Positions 1 through 9,421 of a stretch of DNA of 64,000 nucleotides are shown here, piece after piece. The position numbers and the translations under genes were made by a program. The notes beneath the pieces were generated by a model that saw nothing but the letters and a program-made list of their open reading frames with translations, did no database searches and had not been told where the DNA came from. Source of the DNA: Bacilli bacterium (GTDB lineage Bacteria; Bacillota; Bacilli; RF39; UBA660); contig JAFXSE010000003.1 in the NCBI GenBank assembly GCA_017525855.1, positions 124,001 to 188,000 on the forward strand, read 5' to 3'. Each line of letters begins with the position of its first letter. The stretch's first letter is position 1.

Positions 1-2327
1 TTGTGAAGTATCAAATAGGTATTAAATTGTTTATTTAATACTTTTTCTTTATATTGTAATTTTTTTAATTTATGAATTAATTTTTCGGCTTCTTCTCTAT
101 TTTCTGGATCTACACTGGATAAATCTGTATCTATTGAACCAAATAACTTTTGTAATTTCTCCATATTATTAACCCAGCCTTCATTTGTTCCACCAAATTT
201 TAAATTAGCTGGATTCTTTTTCATACGTCTTTGTTTTTCTAAGTCATCAAAAGTTTTTATAGCATTTTGTGAACCTTTATTAACTAATTTGTTGTAAGCT
301 AATTGTATTACAGGATCATGTTTACCTTCTGATGTTTTCAATTTATCTTTCAATTCTTCAAATCTAGCTAATTCTTTTTCATCAAAATCAACAGGAGTTC
401 CTAATTGTCTACTATAAAATCTATTTTTTGTTCCAAGTAAAGCTTGTTTATTCTTTTTAAGCTTTGGTCCATAAGTATCTTCCAAAGCACGTAATTCAGA
501 ATTAATTTCACTCAATTCTGTTCGTTCTGCTGTTGTTAATTTACCTTTATTTTCCAGTCTATTCTTTAAAGCTTCTAATTCACTTCTTTTTGGAAAATAC
601 TCTGCTTCTAATTCTTTTCTATCAGCTTCGGCACCTAACATATCTGTTAATAACTTTTTATATTCATTAGTATTTCCGCCCCAAACAAAATCTTCTTTAT
701 TTAATTTATCATCTGCAATTTTAAGCATATGAAAAATATTCGGAAATGTACCATCTTTTAAGAAATGTGGTGTGTCATCGTTATCTATAGTTATTTTTAA
801 ATACTTAGGATCAACATTAATAATATTTTTTATCTTATCCATTTTATCTTTAATTTCTAATTTTCTTTTAGTTAATTCTGGATAAGTGCTATCCTTTTTT
901 CTTTGTAAAGTACTTAATCTATTATTTTCTTTTTTTAATTTAAGATACTCATCTGCTAAATTATCTAAATTTTCTAAACTTTTTTGTTTCTTTTCTAATT
1001 CAGGAACATTTTGATCTTCATACTTTTGTTTATTTTCTGTATAAGTAGCAAATAACTCTTTATTGTTAGCTAATACTTTTGAAAATTCATTTTGAATATT
1101 TTCAAATTCTTTTTGATTATTTTCATCTGTTGTATCAATATTATCTTCTAATATTTTATAAGCTTGTTTTAATAAATCACTAGCCTCATTTCTTTTTTCA
1201 AGTAACTGTAATGGTTCTTTAGTGGTTTCTTCAGTTTCTTTTTGTGTTTCTTGATTAACTTTTTTCTTTTTTTCTATATATAAATTATCAAAATCTTCTT
1301 TCCATTTTAAAGGATCTTTGTCTTTTTCATCAGTTTTTACATTCTTTTTAATCTTTTCTTCTGCAAAATTACTTAAATATATTAAATTATTGCAAAATGT
1401 ATTTTCAGCTTCTTTATAATTTTTATAATATCCATAAGCTTCATTTAATTTAGCATTTACACCACGTAAAATTGCATTTCTATCTTTATATACAGTTTCA
1501 CCAGTATTTTTATCTTTTCCAACAATTTGAATAGTACTAAAATCATTTCCTAACCAATTAGTACTATGTGTCATAATATTTTTATTACCTTGAATGTAAT
1601 TTCTTATATCTGTCCAAAATCTAGGATCATCAAATTTATTTGTATCTGTTTTTTCATTATCAAATAATCTATATTTCTTTTTAAATCCATAATGTAAGAT
1701 TTTATCTGAATTCGGATCTATTTCATTTGGTTTTAAAGGCATACCATTTTGATCTACAAGCATTACAGTAACTTCATGCTCACTTGTACTATCATTAAAA
1801 CTTTTATCTAATCCTTTATGACTTTTAGCAAGATCTTTTAATCCTTTTGATTCCCAGTCAATACCATTATCAAATGGATTACCTTCCATTAAAATATTAT
1901 TAATTTCTTTTGAAAACGCTTCGCCAAAACCACCCATATCTTTTTTACCTCTTGATTGCGGATCACCTTTACGACCTTCACGGTTAATTGCTGGAATATC
2001 ATTTAAAAGTTTAACATAGTAATCTGATAATAAATTATTATTACGCCATTTTGAAAATGCCGTACTAAACATCAAATATGCTATTAAATTGTTAGGAGAA
2101 TTTTGTTCAATCCAATCAAAAATTCTTTTTTCAAAACATTTACGAAGAACATAGCCTTTTTTTACCATTTTTTCGTACATGTCTTTTTTATCGCGAAATT
2201 TACCTTCAACTACCTTAAAAGCATTATTTTCTGGATCAAAAATAATTCCACGATAAGTTTCATAATTTGAACCAGCATTATCTTCATTTAAAACAATATG
2301 CTGGTATTTAGAAAATAAATCTGACAT
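1..2327 (-). CDS. Large charged coiled-coil protein, truncated by window edge
   Basis: Open reading frame of at least 775 codons. It starts at the ATG at 2327-2325 and is still open at base 1, so the C-terminus is missing. Residues 1-330 look globular (aromatic-rich start MSDLFSKYQH, later a KCFEKRIFDWIEQ segment). From about residue 340 onward the chain is dominated by Lys/Glu/Asn with heptad-like Leu spacing, indicating long coiled coils broken by a short globular segment near residue 520-560. I recognise no enzyme motif. It is transcribed away from the portal operon and has its own GTTCTAG-TATATAT promoter-like site 23 bases upstream. A structural or capsid-internal role is inferred only from size, composition and position. 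Confidence 0.75.
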   Translation of the reverse strand, partial: MSDLFSKYQHIVLNEDNAGSNYETYRGIIFDPENNAFKVVEGKFRDKKDMYEKMVKKGYVLRKCFEKRIFDWIEQNSPNNLIAYLMFSTAFSKWRNNNLLSDYYVKLLNDIPAINREGRKGDPQSRGKKDMGGFGEAFSKEINNILMEGNPFDNGIDWESKGLKDLAKSHKGLDKSFNDSTSEHEVTVMLVDQNGMPLKPNEIDPNSDKILHYGFKKKYRLFDNEKTDTNKFDDPRFWTDIRNYIQGNKNIMTHSTNWLGNDFSTIQIVGKDKNTGETVYKDRNAILRGVNAKLNEAYGYYKNYKEAENTFCNNLIYLSNFAEEKIKKNVKTDEKDKDPLKWKEDFDNLYIEKKKKVNQETQKETEETTKEPLQLLEKRNEASDLLKQAYKILEDNIDTTDENNQKEFENIQNEFSKVLANNKELFATYTENKQKYEDQNVPELEKKQKSLENLDNLADEYLKLKKENNRLSTLQRKKDSTYPELTKRKLEIKDKMDKIKNIINVDPKYLKITIDNDDTPHFLKDGTFPNIFHMLKIADDKLNKEDFVWGGNTNEYKKLLTDMLGAEADRKELEAEYFPKRSELEALKNRLENKGKLTTAERTELSEINSELRALEDTYGPKLKKNKQALLGTKNRFYSRQLGTPVDFDEKELARFEELKDKLKTSEGKHDPVIQLAYNKLVNKGSQNAIKTFDDLEKQRRMKKNPANLKFGGTNEGWVNNMEKLQKLFGSIDTDLSSVDPENREEAEKLIHKLKKLQYKEKVLNKQFNTYLILH

Positions 2328-2349
2328 ATTAAAAAAATCCTAGTATACT

Positions 2350-2370
2350 AACAATATATACTAGAACTTT
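2350..2370 (-). promoter_or_regulatory. Phage promoter-like motif GTTCTAG-TATATATTG
   Basis: On the minus strand the sequence reads AAGTTCTAGTATATATTG, an almost exact copy of the site at 7690-7710. It lies about 23-40 bases before the ATG of the truncated coiled-coil gene, in the gap after the 120-residue gene. Confidence 0.6.
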
Positions 2371-2376
2371 TTAATT

Positions 2377-2739
2377 TTAATTTGCATTTAGTTCTTTAAT
2401 TGCAGAATATGGTACTTTCAAAAGAGCTAAAATAAAAGCTTTCAAATCAGCTGTTAGTCTTTCATTAAATAATGTTTCAATACGCATTAATTGCTTATAA
2501 TCTTCTTGACTTAAATATGCTTTAATATTATCTACAGTAATTGTATTTAAGCTTAAATTTCGTATAGGATTAACTGACAAAAATTCTAACTTTGTACGAG
2601 GTTTTTTCATAATATATCCAAAAACTTGATTCCATGCAATACTTTCTTCAAGTGATTCTGTTTTTACTCGTACTTTAACATTTACTGATAACTTTGGAAT
2701 TTTTCTATCATCACCAAATATATCTATTTTTTTCATCAA
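2377..2739 (-). CDS. Hypothetical phage protein, 120 aa, in portal operon
   Basis: Last gene of the minus-strand portal operon, directly before the promoter-like site for the next transcript. The start carries two consecutive Met codons, and an AAGGAGAG-type ribosome binding site lies just upstream (cctttatata spacing). The N-terminal half is basic with beta-like pattern (LSVNVKVRVKTE); the C-terminal half is helical. I see no catalytic motif and do not recognise the family. Its position beside the portal suggests a head or neck-associated role, but this is only inference. Confidence 0.65.
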   Translation of the reverse strand: MMKKIDIFGDDRKIPKLSVNVKVRVKTESLEESIAWNQVFGYIMKKPRTKLEFLSVNPIRNLSLNTITVDNIKAYLSQEDYKQLMRIETLFNERLTADLKAFILALLKVPYSAIKELNAN

Positions 2740-2748
2740 ATCTCTCCT

Positions 2749-3117
2749 TTATATATTATAATATGCTTTATATAATTCATCTTCATTAGTAGCATCTTCT
2801 AAATTATCTTGATAAGCTTGAGCCATTTCTGCCGTAAAATATTTAGCGAATTCTTTTATGAATGGTTGATCTTTTTCTTTTATTATTTTAACTTTACTAT
2901 CATTAAAATTTATTATTAATTTATTTTCAGAATAAAGAGCTTCGAGAATTTTTAAAATTTGATCATGCATAAATCTTTGGCTAAGCATTAATTCAAAATC
3001 TTTTAAATTAAAGGCTTCTTCTGTATTTTTTTCAGTATCCTTTAACCAAAACAATTCATATTTAATTTGAGCTAAATAAATACCACTTATTTTATTCTTT
3101 AATTTCTGTTCTTCCAC
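2749..3117 (-). CDS. Hypothetical helical protein, 122 aa, overlapping portal gene
   Basis: The start overlaps the end of the portal ORF by 26 bases, which implies translational coupling. The protein is acidic and mostly helical, with a Leu-rich central segment (LSQRFMHDQILKILEALYSE). No motif identifies a function. In T4-like phages small genes follow the portal gene (67, 68 and others of the prohead core), so a small head-assembly protein is possible, but no sequence similarity supports this here. Confidence 0.65.
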   Translation of the reverse strand: MEEQKLKNKISGIYLAQIKYELFWLKDTEKNTEEAFNLKDFELMLSQRFMHDQILKILEALYSENKLIINFNDSKVKIIKEKDQPFIKEFAKYFTAEMAQAYQDNLEDATNEDELYKAYYNI

Positions 3118-4894
3118 TACTTTTTCCTTTCAAAATAGTTTCTTTCAAATCTCTATCAACGCCTTTAATTGTTTTATAAACTTCATTTAATTGTTTCTTA
3201 AGTGTATAATTTGCTTTTAAGAAAGTTTTAGAATTTACAGAATATTTTACTGACTCACCAAAATTGGTATCTTCTTCTGGAGCAGGTAAGGCAGCTTGAC
3301 CAGTTTTTAATTTTTTATTAATTAAAAATTTACCCAAATCTTCACTAGTTGACATTGCATTAATACTTTCACCAGACATTACTAAACTAGCTATATCATA
3401 CGGAATACCCATTTTAAGTAAAAACTGATATTGATTTATTGTTGTCATTCCAGGATTTAATTCTTTAAAGCCACCTAATAATTCTAAAATACTCCCATAC
3501 TTTTCTAAAGTTTCTGCTGCAATTTGAATAGGTTCATTCAAGGCTACTTCAACTTCAAGTTTACTTACATCATATCCACAATGAGTTAAAATGTTTTCAA
3601 CTAAATTCATCATACCATTTAAAAATGCTTTTTTCAATGGTATCAAAGCTCTTCTTAATTTAAGATCTTGTGCTTCTAATGCCTGAGCAGTTGTAATAAC
3701 ATCTTCACCAACTAAATATCCTTTTGGTAAATTTGAATTACGTAAGATTTTATCTAAGAAATACTGAACATCATCATTTTCACTTAAATTAATTTGTGCT
3801 TCTATTTTATCAACTGAAACTTTTTTACCATCATAAGATTCAGGTAAAGTTAAAATAGACATTGCACCTGGTAATTTACGTCCTGCTTTTGGAGCATTAT
3901 TATCTGTAAAGATTGAATTTAAATAATTAGATCTAAACTCATTTAAAAATCCACCAGCATCTACCATATTGATTCCATTTGGAAGTGGTACAGTAAATAC
4001 TAATCTTTGAAGTTTACTTGCACGAGAAATACCAAGCAAAGCTTCTAAAGTAGTCAACTGGTCAAAAGCAGATCTCATTGACCATAACATTGATTTTCCA
4101 TATGGTTCAGTAACTTCATCATAGATTTTAAAATGTGTGAATTGCCAAGGTTGCCAAATTTTTGTACAATTATTATGAGTTTGTGATGTGATATTTACAT
4201 AACGTTTTTCAATTTCTGTTTCATAATTAATCACATTATAATATTCATCTGTATGTACACTAAAATATTTTGGATTAACAAATGTTAAAATCAAATCTTC
4301 CAAAACATCAATACGTTTAAATTCATTTTCGTCGAGATTTTCTAACCATTGCTCTAAATATGGATATGATAAAATTACACCATAATTACCATATTTAGCA
4401 ATAGCTTTAACTATACCTGGTAATTTATCATAAATTTTATTTTTATACAAAATTTTTTGTACTAATTCTTGGGCATTTTCATTTGAAATAGTAATTTTTA
4501 AAGGATTATCAACAAAACCCAAACCTAAAACTTCGGCTACATATGTATCCAAAATTAATGCAATCTCACCAAAGTTTTCTTCCATTGCATCAAATGTTTT
4601 ATAAGCTGACAACAATGTACTTCTATTCGTATCATAAAATGTATAAGTATTTGTAAAATCATCATATAAGCTAAATAAATCACTATCATCTTTTAAATAC
4701 TTATAACTAGTTGGAATGGATACATATTCGCCAGTTTGTGTTTGACCAATAGTAAAATTATGACGTTTCGCAAGTCCTTTTAAAGCTTCGAAACTTATAC
4801 CAGGATTAGTAACAAATAAAATACCATTTTCTGGATCTACTAAGCTATTTTCTGTAATTCTTTTTGCTAAATTTTTAGTATAACTATTGGCCAT
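3092..4894 (-). CDS. Portal vertex protein (T4 gp20-like)
   Basis: 600 residues, close to the size of T4 gp20 (about 520). The dodecameric portal is the DNA entry and exit channel of the head and docks the terminase and neck. Seen in the sequence: a central stretch with WQFTHFKIYDEV, PYGKSMLWSMRSAFDQL and ALLGISRASKLQRLVF, the pattern of T4-type portals (conserved H-F, P-Y-G-R/K-S and a helix preceding R-A-P/S-x-R-x-V-F). A tail region with QALEAQDLKLRRAL follows. The C-terminus is polar, with an Ala/Pro-rich linker. It sits within an operon of small structural proteins. The call rests on motif pattern and length; terminase and capsid genes are not in this window. Confidence 0.7.
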   Translation of the reverse strand: MANSYTKNLAKRITENSLVDPENGILFVTNPGISFEALKGLAKRHNFTIGQTQTGEYVSIPTSYKYLKDDSDLFSLYDDFTNTYTFYDTNRSTLLSAYKTFDAMEENFGEIALILDTYVAEVLGLGFVDNPLKITISNENAQELVQKILYKNKIYDKLPGIVKAIAKYGNYGVILSYPYLEQWLENLDENEFKRIDVLEDLILTFVNPKYFSVHTDEYYNVINYETEIEKRYVNITSQTHNNCTKIWQPWQFTHFKIYDEVTEPYGKSMLWSMRSAFDQLTTLEALLGISRASKLQRLVFTVPLPNGINMVDAGGFLNEFRSNYLNSIFTDNNAPKAGRKLPGAMSILTLPESYDGKKVSVDKIEAQINLSENDDVQYFLDKILRNSNLPKGYLVGEDVITTAQALEAQDLKLRRALIPLKKAFLNGMMNLVENILTHCGYDVSKLEVEVALNEPIQIAAETLEKYGSILELLGGFKELNPGMTTINQYQFLLKMGIPYDIASLVMSGESINAMSTSEDLGKFLINKKLKTGQAALPAPEEDTNFGESVKYSVNSKTFLKANYTLKKQLNEVYKTIKGVDRDLKETILKGKSSGRTEIKE

Positions 4895-4900
4895 TTTATA

Positions 4901-5368
4901 TTATTCCCATTTTAAATTAATATGTATATCAAATCTATTTTGTGTTAACGTATCCACACAAGTTATTTTACCTGATTGATATACAAGTAAAATAAAACCT
5001 AAACTATAATTATCTGAAAGAACTTGTTCAATTGGTTTTAAAATTTGAATTCCTTCTGAAGGTGTACATGTAAAATCAACCCATTTATTATAAATAAGTC
5101 TACCACTTACAAAACATAATACTGGGTATTCTTCTTGCCATTCTTCAATTAATGTAGTATTTATTACAATACCAGATGAAGTATCATTAATAGAATCTAT
5201 TTGTAAAACATCACCTCTACTAAAAGGCTTATCACAAATAATTCTTGTTAATTTACTTCTTAACCAAAATTCATAACTATTTTTATTATCTAATGAAGAT
5301 TTATCACTTGCATAATATGAAATACATCTTATAGGTAATGTAATTTGTTGATCAAGATTAGTTTTCAT
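4901..5368 (-). CDS. Hypothetical structural-operon protein, 155 aa
   Basis: Immediately upstream of the portal gene, with a 6-base gap. Beta-rich composition, for example an RGDVLQIDSIN segment and VLCFVSGRLIYNKW; no signal peptide or membrane helix. I do not recognise it. Its place between the portal and two paralogous beta-rich proteins suggests a neck, baseplate or connector component, as inference from context. Confidence 0.6.
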   Translation of the reverse strand: MKTNLDQQITLPIRCISYYASDKSSLDNKNSYEFWLRSKLTRIICDKPFSRGDVLQIDSINDTSSGIVINTTLIEEWQEEYPVLCFVSGRLIYNKWVDFTCTPSEGIQILKPIEQVLSDNYSLGFILLVYQSGKITCVDTLTQNRFDIHINLKWE

Positions 5369-5374
5369 TTATTT

Positions 5375-5569
5375 TTATCCATTTAATACTTGTCTTACTT
5401 GAATTTGTCCTTCAGCATCTTGTGTAGCTGCTACTGTTTTAGATTCTTGAACTATTTTTAATAATTCTTCATCAGACAATGCTTCAATTTCATCATCTAA
5501 TTCATCTTCAAGAACCTTTTTAGTAGATTCTGTCATCAAAATTTTACTATTACTATTAGTATCTGTCAT
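5375..5569 (-). CDS. Small acidic protein, 64 aa
   Basis: Short acidic protein with a helical core DELDDEIEALSDEELLKIVQ and a Gln/Val-rich tail. A strong AAAGGAGATCTG ribosome binding site precedes the ATG, and spacing to neighbours is tight. Small acidic helical proteins next to portals are sometimes prohead core components in T4-like phages, but nothing in this sequence proves that here. Confidence 0.6.
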   Translation of the reverse strand: MTDTNSNSKILMTESTKKVLEDELDDEIEALSDEELLKIVQESKTVAATQDAEGQIQVRQVLNG

Positions 5570-5581
5570 ATCAGATCTCCT

Positions 5582-6043
5582 TTATCTATTACTTAACTTT
5601 AATTGAATTGAATTTGGATTTAATACCATTTTTTCACCAACTAATACTGTTTCTGCTGGTACTAATGGTAATACAGCAATTAATTCATAATCATAAGTTG
5701 GTGTATTTACTAAATTATTAGTTTCTTTTCTATAATATAAACCTATATAATTTATTTTATCTGAACCTGTTGTCCAATTAACTTTTGCTTTTTCCCATTC
5801 AATAGCTGATGCATTACGAATAATACCATTTACTGGTTCATTAAAAATACAAGGCTTCGAATTAATAGTATACCATTTTGATACAGGCTCTTTTGTAAAT
5901 GTAAATGTATCTTCATCAAAATCTATACCTAATCCAACATATATAGTTGTATTTGTATAGTTAGTATTAGGAATACCGAAATTATTAGCTAATACAGTTT
6001 CTATAAACTTTGGAGATAATTTAAATGTATGTATATCTGACAT
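5582..6043 (-). CDS. Beta-rich structural protein, paralogue of the next gene upstream
   Basis: 153 residues. It shares a pattern with the neighbouring 150-residue protein: an early YVGLGID / FVGLGLN segment, a central NWTTG / DWTTN segment followed by YIGLY / MIGLF, and an ending with a hydrophobic strand, LVGEKMVLNPNSIQLKL here versus LKGETIILEPGAIQLSL in the partner. The two probably arose by tandem duplication. Function is unknown; a virion surface or connector protein is likely from context. Confidence 0.65.
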   Translation of the reverse strand: MSDIHTFKLSPKFIETVLANNFGIPNTNYTNTTIYVGLGIDFDEDTFTFTKEPVSKWYTINSKPCIFNEPVNGIIRNASAIEWEKAKVNWTTGSDKINYIGLYYRKETNNLVNTPTYDYELIAVLPLVPAETVLVGEKMVLNPNSIQLKLSNR

Positions 6044-6053
6044 ATTTCTATTC

Positions 6054-6506
6054 CTAAATATCTGTTAAACTTAATTGAATAGCACCAGGCTCTAAAATAA
6101 TGGTTTCACCTTTAAGTACTGTTAAATTTTCTGGTAAGCGTAATACAACTAATGGTTTTATTACTTGAGACTCGTCTGTATAGGCTTGAGTATTAAATAA
6201 TCCTATCATTTCAATACTTTTTCCATTAGTTGTCCAATCTTCAGAAGCTGTATTAAAAATAATTTCATTTATATTATAGATAACATTATTTTCTATATTA
6301 CCAAAAACAACACGTGCTCGATTATAATTACCTAATGGTCTACCATCAAATACTTCTGTAAAATCTTCAGTATTTGCATGAGCTGCTTCCTGATTTAATC
6401 CTAATCCTACAAATATAATTTTTTCATTTAAATCTGGTGTATTTAATCCAAAATACTCAGATAAAATTTTATTTGTAAAATCTACTTGCAATCCATAAAT
6501 TGCCAT
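6054..6506 (-). CDS. Beta-rich structural protein, paralogue of the next gene downstream
   Basis: 150 residues, tandem paralogue of the 153-residue protein that follows it in transcription, with the same order of VGLG, DWTT, GLF and C-terminal GETIILEPGAIQLSL segments. No cysteine motif, signal peptide or membrane segment. Part of the operon that starts at the promoter-like site near 7700 and includes the portal. Confidence 0.65.
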   Translation of the reverse strand: MAIYGLQVDFTNKILSEYFGLNTPDLNEKIIFVGLGLNQEAAHANTEDFTEVFDGRPLGNYNRARVVFGNIENNVIYNINEIIFNTASEDWTTNGKSIEMIGLFNTQAYTDESQVIKPLVVLRLPENLTVLKGETIILEPGAIQLSLTDI

Positions 6507-6527
6507 TTAACTATCTCCATATACTTT

Positions 6528-7673
6528 TTAATTTAGAACTGATACAGCAAGTTTCTTTGCTGAAAAAACTATATCTAATCTATAAGGTGTTAAATATTTC
6601 GGTTTTAATGCTTTTAAGTTATCAATATCTTCTTGATAAGTATCACTAAATCTGTCAATAGAAATTAATTCTATTTCACCAATGTTTAAATCATCTTTCT
6701 TAATATAACCTGTTAATGACCCATTTTTACCAAAAATTGTATAGCCTTGCTCTATATTATATTTAAATGAAGTTAAATTATGATCTTCATCTATTCCCGT
6801 AACTATAAGTTTTAATGGTATTTTTTCACCTTCTACATTTTTAATAATATTAATAACTTTATTATTTTCATCATAAACTTCGTATTCTTCATTTAATTCA
6901 AAATATGGTCTAGATTTAATAATATATTTTGATCTAGAATCATAATACATTAAAGTAGAAATATATTCACAATATTCTGATTCATCCATAGGTACTTCAT
7001 AAATATCATCTAATCTAATAGCTTTTTTAACACTACCTAACGGTAATAAACAATGTTCAAACCAAATAATACCTTGAGCCTTAATATTTGTCTTTTTATC
7101 AAGATTATTACAATACCAATCAAACCAAATAGTGTGTAATGTTGTTTCAATATTATCAAATGAAGATTTACGAGCAGGTGAACAGTTAGCAACTCTTGAA
7201 TAAGTTTTACTATCAGATAACTGTTTCATTACTGTACCTAATACAACCCATTCTCTAGCTATTTTATGCTCATTAGAATCATATTCATTAAATACAATAC
7301 GAGAATTTCTAGGTAAATGTAATTTTGTTGGAATAATAACTTCTAATGGATAAATTCCATCTGTTCCATCAGCAGACATACCTTCATCTGAAACATTTTG
7401 TCTATATTCACTAAATTTAGGAATTACTGATTCAACTGTATCTTTCCATTCAATATTAACAAAATTACTATATTCATCAACAAAATTTTCTGTATCTTCA
7501 AAATTATCAGTTAAGGGTATACGTATTAAAACTTTTGTACCCCAATTACTAAACAATGCTTCATCACGTAATGCTGCAATATATTCAGCATTATCTGCAA
7601 TATAAGCATCTCTTAAATTAAATCCAGAAAAATCTATTTCTTTAAGTCTAGATAAATTAGTATTTTTAACCAT
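6528..7673 (-). CDS. Hypothetical virion-operon protein, 381 aa, first gene of portal operon
   Basis: First gene after the promoter-like site at 7690-7710, with the ATG about 25 bases downstream. 381 residues, mixed alpha/beta, rich in aromatic and charged residues (YCNNLDKKTN, WFEHCLLPLG, YEVYDENNKV). The C-terminal half looks like a beta-rich domain. There is no enzyme signature. Since it leads an operon with the portal it is probably a structural component such as a neck or baseplate protein; the family is not recognised. Confidence 0.65.
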   Translation of the reverse strand: MVKNTNLSRLKEIDFSGFNLRDAYIADNAEYIAALRDEALFSNWGTKVLIRIPLTDNFEDTENFVDEYSNFVNIEWKDTVESVIPKFSEYRQNVSDEGMSADGTDGIYPLEVIIPTKLHLPRNSRIVFNEYDSNEHKIAREWVVLGTVMKQLSDSKTYSRVANCSPARKSSFDNIETTLHTIWFDWYCNNLDKKTNIKAQGIIWFEHCLLPLGSVKKAIRLDDIYEVPMDESEYCEYISTLMYYDSRSKYIIKSRPYFELNEEYEVYDENNKVINIIKNVEGEKIPLKLIVTGIDEDHNLTSFKYNIEQGYTIFGKNGSLTGYIKKDDLNIGEIELISIDRFSDTYQEDIDNLKALKPKYLTPYRLDIVFSAKKLAVSVLN

Positions 7674-7689
7674 TTTAATTCTCAGAAAA

Positions 7690-7710
7690 TTACAATATAT
7701 ACTAGAACTT
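7690..7710 (-). promoter_or_regulatory. Phage promoter-like motif GTTCTAG-TATATATTG
   Basis: Minus strand reads AAGTTCTAGTATATATTG, the same as at 2350-2370. It lies directly after the poly-T of the groEL terminator and before the 381-residue gene, so terminator and new promoter are back to back. Confidence 0.65.
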
Positions 7711-7750
7711 AAAAAAAATTCCTGACCTCTTATATTTGAAGTCAGGAATC
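7711..7750 (-). terminator. Intrinsic terminator after groEL
   Basis: On the minus strand a perfect 9-bp stem ATTCCTGAC / GTCAGGAAT (arms 7741-7749 and 7718-7726) with a 14-base loop runs straight into eight or more T residues. It separates the chaperonin operon from the portal operon. Confidence 0.85.
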
Positions 7751-7772
7751 TACGGTTGACTCGAACTTAAAA

Positions 7773-9419
7773 TTACATCATTCCAGGCATCATATTTAAT
7801 GCTAATCCTTTATTTTCTTCCGGATCTTCACAAATAATTACACTACTTGTTAAAGCTACACCTGCAATAGATGATGCCGCATATACAGTACCTTTTACAA
7901 CTTTAGCTGGATCTAAAATACCATCTTCAATTAAATTAGATATTTTAAGTGTTTTAACATTATAACCCATATTGATATTTTGAGTATCTAAAACTTCTTG
8001 AGCAATTGTATCATAATGTACACCAGCATTATCCAAAATTGTATTAAACGGTGCCTTAAGAGCATTTACAAAAATATCAATACCCATTTGTTCATCAAGA
8101 TTATCGGACTTTAATACAGCCTTTGCATTTTTTGAAATATGCAATAATGTTGCACCACCACCAGGTAAATAACCTTCTTCAAGAGCAGCTTTAACAGCAT
8201 ATTGTGCATCTTCAAGTCTATCTCTTAATTCTTTAATTTCTGTTTCAGATGATCCACCTACTTGAATTACTGCAATACCATTTGTAAGAGAACCAAGTCT
8301 TTTACCAAGTTGTTCTTTTTCAAAAGTATCATTTTCTTTGCAAGCATTAATTTCACCTTTAATAGCCTCAATACGTTTAGCAATTAAATCAGGATTACCA
8401 ACACCTCCGCGAATAATTGTTTCATCCTTTTTAATAATTACTTTTTCACAACGTCCAAAAGCTGCAGAACTCATTTCTTCTAAAGTCATAGACATTGGAT
8501 CATCTGCTACTTCAGCATCAAGATAAATTGCCATATCTCTAAGAATATCTAAACGTCTTGCACCATAACCAGGAGCTTCAACACAAGCAATCTTAAGTTG
8601 ACCTCCAGAACGAACAATATTCATAGCTAACCCTTGAATAACTGTATTATCAAAACTTTCAGCAATAATTACTAATGGTTTTTGAGCTTGAACTACATCT
8701 TTAATTACATTTGCCAAAGTACTGAAATTTGAAATTTTTGAGTTACATAATAAAATATATGGATTATCAAATTCAGCAGTTTGTGATTCCTGATTTGTAA
8801 TAAAAAATTGAGATGTCCAACCTCTATCAAAAGTCATACCTTCACGAATTGATAAACTAATATCTCTAGCTTTAGTTTCCTCAACAGTAACGACACCATC
8901 TTTTGTTACTTTACGATATGCTTCTGCAATAATTGATCCTAATTTTTCATCGCCATTTGCAGAAACGGTTGCAATTTGATTTAATTGTTCATCTGTTGAA
9001 ATGGCTACTGCAGCATTATTAAGCTGTTCGATTACATAATCTTTAGCTTTTTCAATACCATAACGTAATGCTGTACGATTTACTTCATTTTCAGATAATT
9101 CAATTTGACGAACACCAGCATTTACAATAGCTTGAGCTAATACAGTAGCTGTAGTTGTACCATCACCAACAGCATCCATTTGTTTTTGAGCTACTGAAAT
9201 AGCAAGATCAGCTCCTAATTTAACTTTTTCATCTTTTGGAGCAATTTCTCTAGCTACAGATACACCATCTTTAGTAATTACTGGTGCTTTATCTTCTCTT
9301 GCAATAACAACTGTTCTTCCAGCTGCTCCTAATGTTGTTTTTACAGCATTACCAACAAGATTAATACCAGCTACTAAAGCATCTTGAGCTTCTTTATTAA
9401 AATATGCAGATTTACTCAT
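7773..9419 (-). CDS. groEL: Phage-encoded GroEL chaperonin (60 kDa)
   Basis: 548 residues, full family length, no truncation. Forms the ATP-driven folding barrel. Visible signatures: TTLGAAGRTV near residues 28-37, ITKDGVSVA at 48-56, the ATPase motif GDGTTT at 85-90, EEGYLPGGGATLL near 410, and the C-terminal equatorial domain with GYNVKTLKISNLIEDGILDPAKV. The C-terminus ends in a short Met/Gly tail (MMPGMM), a reduced form of the usual GGM repeat. It lies three bases after groES and ends at a strong terminator. T4 supplies only a co-chaperonin (gp31) and uses host GroEL; here the phage carries both partners, so it may fold its capsid protein independently of the host. Confidence 0.97.
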   Translation of the reverse strand: MSKSAYFNKEAQDALVAGINLVGNAVKTTLGAAGRTVVIAREDKAPVITKDGVSVAREIAPKDEKVKLGADLAISVAQKQMDAVGDGTTTATVLAQAIVNAGVRQIELSENEVNRTALRYGIEKAKDYVIEQLNNAAVAISTDEQLNQIATVSANGDEKLGSIIAEAYRKVTKDGVVTVEETKARDISLSIREGMTFDRGWTSQFFITNQESQTAEFDNPYILLCNSKISNFSTLANVIKDVVQAQKPLVIIAESFDNTVIQGLAMNIVRSGGQLKIACVEAPGYGARRLDILRDMAIYLDAEVADDPMSMTLEEMSSAAFGRCEKVIIKKDETIIRGGVGNPDLIAKRIEAIKGEINACKENDTFEKEQLGKRLGSLTNGIAVIQVGGSSETEIKELRDRLEDAQYAVKAALEEGYLPGGGATLLHISKNAKAVLKSDNLDEQMGIDIFVNALKAPFNTILDNAGVHYDTIAQEVLDTQNINMGYNVKTLKISNLIEDGILDPAKVVKGTVYAASSIAGVALTSSVIICEDPEENKGLALNMMPGMM

Positions 9420-9421
9420 AT

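Noticed and set aside
7745..7775. tRNA-like TTCGAGTC stretch on the minus strand after groEL
   Set aside because: No acceptor, anticodon or D arm around it; the neighbouring hairpin is a terminator. No tRNA was recognised in the window.
8338..8526. Antisense frame inside groEL and other opposite-strand frames inside large genes
   Set aside because: They are shadows of strongly supported genes with no ribosome sites and low-complexity or skewed composition.
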